Origin: an uncultured Lachnospiraceae bacterium
GTDB taxonomy: Bacteria; Bacillota; Clostridia; Lachnospirales; Lachnospiraceae
DNA: 6,138 nt
Reading direction: 5' to 3'
Assembly: GCA_910588565.1 (NCBI GenBank)
Contig: CAJUPF010000118.1
Span: 1 to 6,138, forward strand
Made by a program: the position numbers and the translations under genes. The notes beneath the pieces were generated by a model. The model searched no databases. It was not told the origin of the DNA and was given only the letters and a program-made list of their open reading frames with translations. This document shows, piece by piece, positions 1 through 4,957 of the stretch. Position 1 is the stretch's first letter, and each line of letters opens with the position of its first letter.

Positions 1-116
1 ACGAAGAAAAATCCGACAGCAGCTTATTCAAATATTGTTAAGTTAGTGCCTATGGTGCAGGGCACCGTGAATAGTAACCAATAAAGCGCGCTAAACAGGA
101 AAACTGTGCATAATCC
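1..116. other. Upstream region, possible 3' end of a preceding gene
   Basis: No complete gene is visible. Two + strand frames are open from the window edge. Frame 1 runs to a TAA at 82-84 (27 codons, ending ...VNSNQ). Frame 3 runs to a TAA at 39-41 (12 full codons, ending ...SSLFKYC). Either could be the C-terminus of an upstream protein, but both are short enough to be open by chance and I cannot choose. A small hairpin (GGTGC-AGG-GCACC, 54-66) and an 8-bp palindrome AGCGCGCT (85-92) lie here. Neither is followed by a T-run, so I do not call a terminator. Confidence 0.3.
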
Positions 117-145
117 TTGACAGAAAAAGGCAGGCATGGTAGTCT
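117..145 (+). promoter_or_regulatory. Sigma-A-type promoter of the metG T-box operon
   Basis: A perfect -35 TTGACA (117-122) is followed by a 17-nt spacer and a -10 TAGTCT (140-145, 4 of 6 to TATAAT). The TGG at 137-139 places an extended -10 TG dinucleotide directly upstream. Transcription would begin near 152, just before the conserved 5' part of the T-box leader, which independently supports the call. Because control of this operon is expected downstream through the T-box, the promoter itself may be constitutive; that is inference. Confidence 0.75.
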
Positions 146-160
146 GAAACAGATAAATGT

Positions 161-442
161 GATGAAAAAGAGAGTACATGAAAGGAAAGTTTACAGAGAA
201 ATTCCCACGGATAACAGGGCTGAGAGGGGATAACGGAACTTTTATGGAAGATGGCTTTGGAGCAGATGGGATGAACTGCGGGTTGGAGAGAATACTGGCA
301 GATAAGCTCAGACAGGTCCGCCTGTTACAGCGGGAGCGTATCATTGTACGCATTGAGATTCATATTGTGAGATATGGATAAATAGAAGTGGTACCACGGG
401 AATCAGTCTCGTCTTCGGTTGTTCTGAAGACGGGATTTTTTT
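161..442 (+). promoter_or_regulatory. T-box riboswitch leader, methionine specific
   Basis: The leader senses uncharged tRNA-Met and allows read-through into metG when charging is low. Stem I begins at about GAGAGTA (170-176) and has the AGAGA internal motif (195-199). A helix AAAGTT (186-191) with AACTTT (237-242) leads straight into the specifier loop, where AUG (244-246) is followed by GAAGATGGCTTTGGAGC, matching the usual pattern of codon, then GAA, then GAGC. Further hairpins are at 312-325, 336-351 (GCGTA/TACGC) and 361-376. The T-box core, GAAG-TGGTACC-ACGGGA (385-401), forms an antiterminator: GAAG 385-388 with CTTC 413-416, and ACGGGA 396-401 with TCTCGT 407-412. The bulge UGGU (389-392) complements an ACCA tRNA end. 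A terminator overlaps the same 3' strands. The specifier agrees with the downstream gene. The exact 5' boundary is approximate. Confidence 0.93.
407..442 (+). terminator. T-box-controlled intrinsic terminator
   Basis: The arms TCTCGTCTTC (407-416) and GAAGACGGGA (426-435) form a 10-bp stem with one G-U wobble and a 9-nt loop, followed by seven Ts (436-442). The 5' arm (407-416) is also the 3' half of the antiterminator, so the two structures cannot coexist. This is the standard transcription-attenuation arrangement of a T-box. The metG ribosome site starts 24 nt after the T-run. Confidence 0.92.
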
Positions 443-479
443 ACAGAAAAAATAATCATAGAGACAGGAGGAATAGAAC

Positions 480-2447
480 ATGGGCAGTAAAGGTAAGTAT
501 TATATGACGACTGCGATTGCCTATACATCCGGCAAACCTCATATTGGAAATACCTATGAGATTATACTTGCGGATGCAATCGCAAGGTACAAACGGCAGG
601 AAGGGTATGAGGTGTATTTCCAGACCGGAACCGACGAGCACGGGCAGAAAATCCAGGAAAAAGCAGAAGCGGCAGGAATTACGCCCAAGGAACATGTGGA
701 TAAGGTTGCAGGAGAAGTGAAACGTATCTGGGATCTGATGGATACCTCATATGACAGTTTTGTGCGCACAACAGATGAAGACCATGAGAAGCAGGTTCAG
801 AAGATTTTTAAGAAGTTATACGACAAAGGCGATATTTACAAAGGGGCGTATGAGGGCCTTTATTGTACGCCTTGTGAATCGTTCTGGACAGAATCCCAGC
901 TGGTGGACGGCAAATGCCCGGATTGCGGCAGAGAGGTAGTGCCCGCCAGAGAAGAAGCGTATTTCTTTAAAATGAGCAAATATGCCGATCGCCTGATTGA
1001 GCATATCAATACGCACCCGGAATTTATCCAGCCGGTTTCACGCAAAAACGAGATGATGAATAATTTCCTTCTGCCGGGACTGCAGGATCTGTGTGTGTCC
1101 AGGACGTCTTTCAGCTGGGGGATTCCGGTAGATTTTGATCCAAAGCATGTCGTATATGTATGGCTGGATGCGCTGACCAACTATATTACCAAAATCGGCT
1201 ATGACGCGGACGGAGCTTCAAGTGAATTGTTCCAGAAAAACTGGCCCGCGGATCTGCATCTGATTGGAAAAGATATTATCCGGTTCCATACGATTTACTG
1301 GCCGATCTTTCTGATGGCGCTTGATATCCCGCTTCCAAAGCAGGTGTTTGGCCATCCCTGGCTGTTGCAGGGCAGCGGCAAAATGAGCAAGTCCAAAGGA
1401 AATGTCCTGTATGCGGATGAATTGGCGGAGTTCTTCGGGGTAGATGCGGTTCGTTATTTTGTATTACATGAGATGCCGTTTGACAACGACGGAACAATCA
1501 CATGGGAGCTGATGGTAGAGCGGATTAACTCGGATCTTGCCAATACACTCGGCAACCTTGTCAACCGCACGATATCTATGAGCAATAAATATTTTGGCGG
1601 CATAGTGAAAGACAGCGGCGTATCAGAAGCAGTTGACGCTGATTTGAAATCTGTAGTAACCCAAACGGTGGCTAAGGTAGAAGCTAAGATGGAAGAACTC
1701 CGGGTAGCGGACGCCATAACGGAAGTCTTTCACCTGTTTAAACGATGCAACAAATATATTGACGAAACAACGCCCTGGATACTTGCAAAAGAGGAAAGCG
1801 CCCTGCCGCGGCTTGAGACGGTGCTTTACAACCTGACTGAAAGCATCAGTATCGGCGCCTCTCTGCTAAAGAGTTTTATGCCAAAAACCGCAGAGAAGAT
1901 TCTGGCACAGCTGAATGCAGAAGAAGTTCTTTATGACAGCCTGGGAACATTCGGCCATTATGTAAGCGGAACAAAAGTAACGGAACAGCCGGAAATCTTG
2001 TTTGCAAGGCTGGATTTAAATGAAGTTTTGAAAAAAGTCGAGGAGCGGTATCCTTCTGTGGAAGAAGCGCCTGCAAAAGAGGAGAAGCAGGAAGAGGAAG
2101 TAATCGATATAGAAGCAAAAGAGGAGATTACCTTTGATGATTTCATGAAGATGCAGTTTCAGGTAGGTGAAATTATCGAATGTAAAGCAGTGGAGAAGTC
2201 CAAAAAGCTGCTTTGCTCCCAGGTAAAGATTGGAAGCGAGGTAAAGCAGATAGTATCCGGTATCCGCAAATACTATGCGCCGGAGGATATGGTAGGCAAA
2301 AAAGTTATGGTCCTGGTTAATCTGAAACCTGCCAAATTGGCCGGCGTGCTGTCCGAAGGAATGCTGCTTTGCGCAGAGGATGCAAACGGCGGACTGGCGC
2401 TGCTGCAGCCGGATAAGGATATGCCTGCAGGCGCGGAAATCTGCTGA
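480..2447 (+). CDS. metG: Methionyl-tRNA synthetase
   Basis: Charges tRNA-Met, elongator and initiator, with methionine at the expense of ATP in the cytoplasm. The 655-residue product is a class I synthetase. The HIGH-type motif HIGN is at 21-24 and KMSKS at 301-305. An inserted zinc knuckle has Cys 129, 132, 146 and 149 (two CxxC pairs). The active-site block WLDALTNY is at 228-235, GKDIIRFH at 263-270, and the anticodon-domain signature NTLGNLVNR at 355-363. A Glu/Lys-rich linker (about 520-548) joins the catalytic body to a C-terminal EMAPII/Arc1p-like tRNA-binding domain (about 550-655), typical of the dimeric bacterial form; the length is normal for that form. The ATG at 480 is supported by AGGAGG at 466-471, eight nt upstream. 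Tandem stops TGA TAA end the gene. It is regulated by the Met T-box in front and is probably co-transcribed with the tatD gene. Nothing appears broken. Confidence 0.98.
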   Translation: MGSKGKYYMTTAIAYTSGKPHIGNTYEIILADAIARYKRQEGYEVYFQTGTDEHGQKIQEKAEAAGITPKEHVDKVAGEVKRIWDLMDTSYDSFVRTTDEDHEKQVQKIFKKLYDKGDIYKGAYEGLYCTPCESFWTESQLVDGKCPDCGREVVPAREEAYFFKMSKYADRLIEHINTHPEFIQPVSRKNEMMNNFLLPGLQDLCVSRTSFSWGIPVDFDPKHVVYVWLDALTNYITKIGYDADGASSELFQKNWPADLHLIGKDIIRFHTIYWPIFLMALDIPLPKQVFGHPWLLQGSGKMSKSKGNVLYADELAEFFGVDAVRYFVLHEMPFDNDGTITWELMVERINSDLANTLGNLVNRTISMSNKYFGGIVKDSGVSEAVDADLKSVVTQTVAKVEAKMEELRVADAITEVFHLFKRCNKYIDETTPWILAKEESALPRLETVLYNLTESISIGASLLKSFMPKTAEKILAQLNAEEVLYDSLGTFGHYVSGTKVTEQPEILFARLDLNEVLKKVEERYPSVEEAPAKEEKQEEEVIDIEAKEEITFDDFMKMQFQVGEIIECKAVEKSKKLLCSQVKIGSEVKQIVSGIRKYYAPEDMVGKKVMVLVNLKPAKLAGVLSEGMLLCAEDANGGLALLQPDKDMPAGAEIC

Positions 2448-2464
2448 TAACAAAAATAACATGA

Positions 2465-2502
2465 CTGCCGCAGAAAGAATGTCCGCTTTCTGCGGCGGCT
2501 TT
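2465..2502 (+). terminator. Hairpin between metG and tatD, weak terminator or processing site
   Basis: A perfect 11-bp inverted repeat, GCCGCAGAAAG (2467-2477) with CTTTCTGCGGC (2486-2496), has an 8-nt loop and extends to 13 bp (2465-2498) with one G-U wobble. Only CTTT follows the stem, a poor U-tract, so termination is likely to be partial at best. It starts 17 nt after the metG stop and ends about 25 nt before the tatD ribosome site. A stem here could instead protect or punctuate the transcript. The stem is seen; the role is inferred. Confidence 0.5.
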
Positions 2503-2533
2503 GCGATATATTGAGATATATGAAGGAGAACGT

Positions 2534-3304
2534 ATGATATTTGAAACACATGCACATTATGATGACGAAGCGTTTGACGAAGATCGGGATGAACTGATTC
2601 CAAAACTGCTGCAGGAAGGGATTGGCACGATCGTTAACGTAGGCGCTTCCATTGCAAGCACGAAAACCACAATTGCCCTGGCAGAAAAATATCCGAAGGT
2701 CTATGCGGCGGCGGGCGTCCATCCAAGTGATGTGGAAGAACTGGATGAAGATGGGTATCTGTGGTTAAAGGAACAGGCAGCACATGCAAAAGTAATTGCT
2801 ATCGGCGAAATCGGCCTGGATTACTACTGGGTAAAAGAGAAAGAGGAGCGGAAACGGCAGAGGTACTGGTTTGCGCGCCAGATGGAACTGGCAAAGGAAT
2901 GCGCCCTTCCGGTTATTATACATTCCAGGGACGCTGCGGAAGATACCTTAAAGGTGATGAAAGAAGTTCATGCTAAAGATCTTACAGGAGTAATCCACTG
3001 TTACGGATATTCGGCGGAACTGGCGGAAGCGTTTCTGGACATGGGTTACTATATCGGGATCGGCGGGGTAGTGACATTTAAAAATGCCAGAAAATTAAAG
3101 GAAACCGTTGAGAAAATCCCATTAGAAAGAATTTTGCTGGAAACCGACGCGCCATATATGGCGCCGGAACCATACCGCGGTAAACGGAATGATTCTGGAA
3201 AACTGATATTTGTGGCGGAGAAAATCGCTGAGCTAAAAGGCATTACATCAGAGGAAGTGGAGACAGTGACATGGAGGAACGCGCAGGCTCTGTTTCAGCT
3301 ATAG
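2534..3304 (+). CDS. tatD: TatD-family metal-dependent hydrolase (putative DNase)
   Basis: A 256-residue TIM-barrel hydrolase of the amidohydrolase-like TatD/YcfH family, cytoplasmic, with no signal or membrane segment. Family members are Mg2+-dependent 3'-5' exonucleases/DNases linked to DNA repair or turnover; the exact substrate here is unknown. The metal ligands are all present: THAH near the N-terminus (H6, H8), E92 in GEIGLDYY, H130 in IIHSRDA, H155 in GVIHCYG and D205 in ETDAPYM. The length is that of the family. I chose the ATG at 2534, with AAGGAG at 2523-2528, because it gives the canonical MIFETHAH start; an in-frame TTG at 2501 would add 11 residues unlike the family and lacks a ribosome site. 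The metG-tatD order is common in Bacillota (B. subtilis metS-yabD), suggesting co-transcription and T-box control. The usual rnmV-ksgA followers are absent. Confidence 0.95.
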   Translation: MIFETHAHYDDEAFDEDRDELIPKLLQEGIGTIVNVGASIASTKTTIALAEKYPKVYAAAGVHPSDVEELDEDGYLWLKEQAAHAKVIAIGEIGLDYYWVKEKEERKRQRYWFARQMELAKECALPVIIHSRDAAEDTLKVMKEVHAKDLTGVIHCYGYSAELAEAFLDMGYYIGIGGVVTFKNARKLKETVEKIPLERILLETDAPYMAPEPYRGKRNDSGKLIFVAEKIAELKGITSEEVETVTWRNAQALFQL

Positions 3305-3454
3305 AATAACGATTTGATGGATAAAAGTATAGATTTTGACGGAATGAACGTATTTTTTTGCTGTTTTATGGCATAGCAAGCAATAAAAATGAGAAATTTT
3401 GACTGAATTGTTATAGATTTCTTAGCATTTTCTTGTGAACTTATAATATTTTAG
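3305..3454. other. AT-rich intergenic region upstream of the binding-protein promoter
   Basis: No gene is visible. There is no convincing terminator for tatD: the seven-T run at 3353-3359 has no stem before it, and the loose TTGCT/AGCAA repeat (3358-3379) has no T-run after it. A 13-nt direct repeat with one mismatch, ATTTTGACGGAAT (3333-3345) and ATTTTGACTGAAT (3396-3408), is the main structure. A TATAAT at 3442-3447 has only a poor -35 (TTCTTA, 3419-3424). I found no match to the catabolite-responsive cre consensus. Confidence 0.55.
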
Positions 3455-3483
3455 TTGACAAACTGTGTTTAAGAACTTAAAAT
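3455..3483 (+). promoter_or_regulatory. Strong promoter of the sugar-binding protein gene
   Basis: A consensus -35 TTGACA (3455-3460), a 17-nt spacer and a -10 TAAAAT (3478-3483, 5 of 6) lie about 47 nt ahead of the ATG. The upstream DNA is very A/T rich, which could act as an UP-like element. The predicted start near 3490 gives a roughly 40-nt 5' UTR. A near-consensus promoter suits an abundant extracellular binding protein. The inverted repeat listed separately overlaps its spacer and -10, implying that a repressor may control it. Confidence 0.8.
3468..3481. promoter_or_regulatory. Inverted repeat in promoter, candidate operator
   Basis: TTTAAG (3468-3473) and CTTAAA (3476-3481) are perfect inverted copies with a 2-nt AA spacer. 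The repeat fills the promoter spacer and covers the first four bases of the -10. A dimeric regulator bound here would block RNA polymerase. The sequence is AT-rich, so chance is not excluded, and it does not match the LacI-family cre consensus. No regulator gene is in the window. Confidence 0.35.
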
Positions 3484-3494
3484 AGACCTATCAA

Positions 3495-3508
3495 TGGCAA
3501 GTATGCCA
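3495..3508 (+). other. Small 5' UTR hairpin
   Basis: TGGCA (3495-3499), loop AAGT-type tetranucleotide (3500-3503) and TGCCA (3504-3508) form a 5-bp stem a few nt after the predicted transcription start of the binding-protein gene. It leaves the ribosome site (GGGAGG, 3516-3521) free. A 5' terminal stem can protect an mRNA from degradation; that role is inferred. Confidence 0.4.
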
Positions 3509-3530
3509 GAAGAAAGGGAGGACATTTTAA

Positions 3531-4658
3531 ATGTTAAAAAAGAAATTAGCTTTATTTTTTGCTGCAAGCATGGTTGTAGCATCAGTAGCAGGCTGTGGCG
3601 GCGGTGATTCACAGCAGGCAGACGCTCCGGCAGCAGACGCAGCAGCAGATGCTGCTGCAGACGACGCAGCAGCAGATGATGCAGCGGACGACACAGCAGA
3701 CGATGCTGCAGACGACACAGCAGATGATGCTGCGGATGATACGGCAGACGATGCGGCAGATGCTTCAGCAGCTTCAGGCGAGCTGATTACAGTTGGTATT
3801 ATCAACAACGATCCAAGTGAGTCCGGATATCGTACAGCAAACGACAGAGACTTAAAGGAGCACTTCACAGAAGAGAACGGCTACAGCGCATCTTTCGCTT
3901 ACAGCAACAAGAACGACGAGCAGATCGCAGCGGCTCAGAAGTTCATCCAGGACGGCGTTCAGTACCTGCTTCTTTCCGCAGCTGATACATCCGGCTGGGA
4001 TACTGTTCTGCAGGATGCTCAGGATAACGGCATCAACGTTATTTTATTTGACCGTGTAATCGACGCTTCTGAAGATCTTTACGCTGGTTCTATCGTTTCT
4101 GATATGAATAAAGAAGGCCAGACAGCAGTTGACTGGTTAAAGAACGAGGGTCTTGAAGAGTACAACATTATCCACCTTCAGGGCGTTATGGGTACCGCGG
4201 CACAGAAAGGCCGTTCCCAGGCTATGATTGATGCAGCTGAGGCAGAAGGCTGGAATATTGTTACACAGCAGACAGCTGAGTGGAATGCTGAGAAAGCGCA
4301 GCAGATCGTTCAGTCCGTTATTGATTCCGGTGAGAAGTTTAACGTAATCTACGCTGAGAACGACGATATGGCTAAGGGTGCGGTTGCTGCTCTTGACAAT
4401 GCCAATATTTCTCACGGCGTTGACAAAGACGTTATTATCATGGGCTTCGATACCAACACATGGGCTCTTGAAGAATTAAAGGCTGGAAACTGGAACTACG
4501 ATGGCCAGTGTAATCCTTACCAGTCCAAGTACATTGAGCAGATCATCGAGAAACTTGAGAAGGGTGAGCAGCCGGCTGAAAAGACAATCGTCATGGATGA
4601 GAAAGGTTTTGACGCAAGAACGATTACAGACGCAGATATTGAGGAGTGCGGTATCTAA
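3531..4658 (+). CDS. ytfQ: YtfQ-like sugar-binding lipoprotein of an ABC transporter
   Basis: Extracellular, lipid-anchored receptor that captures a sugar for the ABC importer encoded next. The 375-residue product has a lipoprotein signal peptide (KKK, hydrophobic core, lipobox SVAGC) with the modified Cys at 22. A Gly/Ala/Asp/Thr linker (about 23-83) follows, then a type I periplasmic-binding fold (about 84-375). Blocks resembling E. coli YtfQ, compared from memory, include SESGYR, the ligand-site pair D174-R175 in LFDRVID, HLQGVMG, YAENDDM (N277-M280) and GFDTN (306-309). YtfQ binds galactofuranose/galactose, so a galactose-like ligand is plausible but unproven; the subfamily call is firmer than the ligand. 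GGGAGG (3516-3521) lies nine nt before the ATG. The gene has its own strong promoter and a terminator behind it, so it is probably expressed above the ATPase. Its codon choice (GTT, AAC, GAC, CAG, TTC) looks biased toward high expression relative to metG. Confidence 0.93.
   Translation: MLKKKLALFFAASMVVASVAGCGGGDSQQADAPAADAAADAAADDAAADDAADDTADDAADDTADDAADDTADDAADASAASGELITVGIINNDPSESGYRTANDRDLKEHFTEENGYSASFAYSNKNDEQIAAAQKFIQDGVQYLLLSAADTSGWDTVLQDAQDNGINVILFDRVIDASEDLYAGSIVSDMNKEGQTAVDWLKNEGLEEYNIIHLQGVMGTAAQKGRSQAMIDAAEAEGWNIVTQQTAEWNAEKAQQIVQSVIDSGEKFNVIYAENDDMAKGAVAALDNANISHGVDKDVIIMGFDTNTWALEELKAGNWNYDGQCNPYQSKYIEQIIEKLEKGEQPAEKTIVMDEKGFDARTITDADIEECGI
3681..3764 (+). repeat. 24-bp coding tandem repeat, AADDTADD linker
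   Basis: Three consecutive 8-residue units AADDTADD (residues 51-58, 59-66, 67-74) plus a partial AADA (75-78) are encoded by 24-bp units, preceded by looser Ala/Asp repeats from residue 34. At DNA level the units differ by synonymous changes (GAC/GAT, GCA/GCT/GCG), so the repeat is not newly made, yet it could vary in number by slippage. It forms a flexible, strongly acidic tether between the lipid anchor and the binding domain, placing the receptor in the cell wall. The tether role is inferred. Confidence 0.9.
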
Positions 4659-4694
4659 TTTCGTATAAGTATAGTTAAAGTATCTAAGAGGCAT

Positions 4695-4721
4695 TTTCCC
4701 TGCACTGGCAGTGCGGGGAAA
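4695..4721 (+). other. 3' hairpin after the binding-protein gene
   Basis: TTTCCCTGCACT (4695-4706) and AGTGCGGGGAAA (4710-4721) form a 12-bp stem with one G-U wobble and a 3-nt GGC loop, 36 nt past the stop codon. No T-run follows, so it is not a classical terminator. Stems of this kind behind binding-protein genes often block 3' exonucleases and stabilise the upstream message; that function is inferred here. Confidence 0.6.
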
Positions 4722-4747
4722 CCATTTGGATGTTACAGCAGTTGTAG

Positions 4748-4800
4748 AAAACGCGGTGCAGCGAAAGGTGATCTCATATGCCTGCACCGCGTTTTATTAT
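4748..4800 (+). terminator. Intrinsic terminator between ytfQ-like and ytfR-like genes
   Basis: A perfect 14-bp inverted repeat, AAAACGCGGTGCAG (4748-4761) with CTGCACCGCGTTTT (4782-4795), has a 20-nt loop and is followed by ATTATA. The GC-rich core plus terminal TTTT fits a Rho-independent terminator, and the A-run on the 5' side would let it work on the opposite strand too. It lies inside what should be one transporter operon, so incomplete termination would leave the binding protein in excess over the ATPase and permeases. The long loop is unusual and may weaken it. Confidence 0.75.
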
Positions 4801-4957
4801 ACCAGGGGCGGAGCGGTCCGCCAGGGTATGAATGAAATGCGTACAGCGTATAGGAAATACTGCCGCTATGCGGCTGCGGCTGACGCGGTACTTCCGGCAG
4901 ACGGTATTTTGCCGTAAGTATTATGCAGACGAAAATTTTTAGGAGGTGGATTTAGGG
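4801..4957 (+). promoter_or_regulatory. Structured leader in front of the ytfR-like gene
   Basis: No convincing gene lies here. Hairpins visible: GGCGGA-GCGG-TCCGCC (4807-4822, perfect 6 bp), GCCGC-TAT-GCGGC (4862-4874), and TACTTCCGGCA (4889-4899) with TGCCGTAAGTA (4910-4920, 10 of 11 paired). CGGCA (4895-4899) can pair instead with an earlier TGCCG (4861-4865), extended by AAATAC (4855-4860) with GTATTT (4904-4909) across a 4-nt bulge, so two folds compete. I see no strong promoter. The region ends with AGGAGG (4941-4946) for the ATPase gene. Whether the folds regulate anything is unknown. Confidence 0.45.

Noticed and set aside
54..66. Hairpin GGTGC-AGG-GCACC as a terminator of an upstream gene
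   Set aside because: The stem is short and is followed by AATAGTAACC rather than a T-run.
24..353. Minus-strand open frame of 109 codons
   Set aside because: It lies opposite the metG promoter and T-box leader, has no clear ribosome site, and its composition does not resemble a known family.
178..381. Plus-strand 67-codon frame in the metG leader
   Set aside because: It runs through the T-box Stem I, specifier loop and Stem III; the RNA structure explains the sequence and no ribosome site precedes it.
2501..2533. TTG at 2501 as the tatD start
   Set aside because: It overlaps the foot of the hairpin, lacks a ribosome site and adds residues unlike the family; the ATG at 2534 has AAGGAG and gives the typical N-terminus.
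2016..2722. Two long minus-strand frames (195 and 149 codons) opposite the metG end and tatD start
   Set aside because: Both overlap well-supported genes with clear motifs on the other strand and show no recognisable domain; they are codon-bias shadows.
3358..3379. TTGCT/AGCAA repeat as a tatD terminator
   Set aside because: Only five base pairs with a 12-nt loop, and the T-run lies before rather than after it.
3681..3764. CRISPR array or regulatory DNA repeat
   Set aside because: Units are contiguous without spacers, in frame and synonymous-variant, so this is a coding tandem repeat.
3527..3868. Minus-strand Ser/Ala-rich frame of 113 codons
   Set aside because: It is the reverse complement of the Ala/Asp/Thr repeat in the lipoprotein linker; low complexity alone keeps it open.
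4711..4917. 68-codon frame in the intergenic gap (GTG start)
   Set aside because: It crosses the 14-bp terminator and several stems, starts inside a hairpin arm and has no ribosome site.
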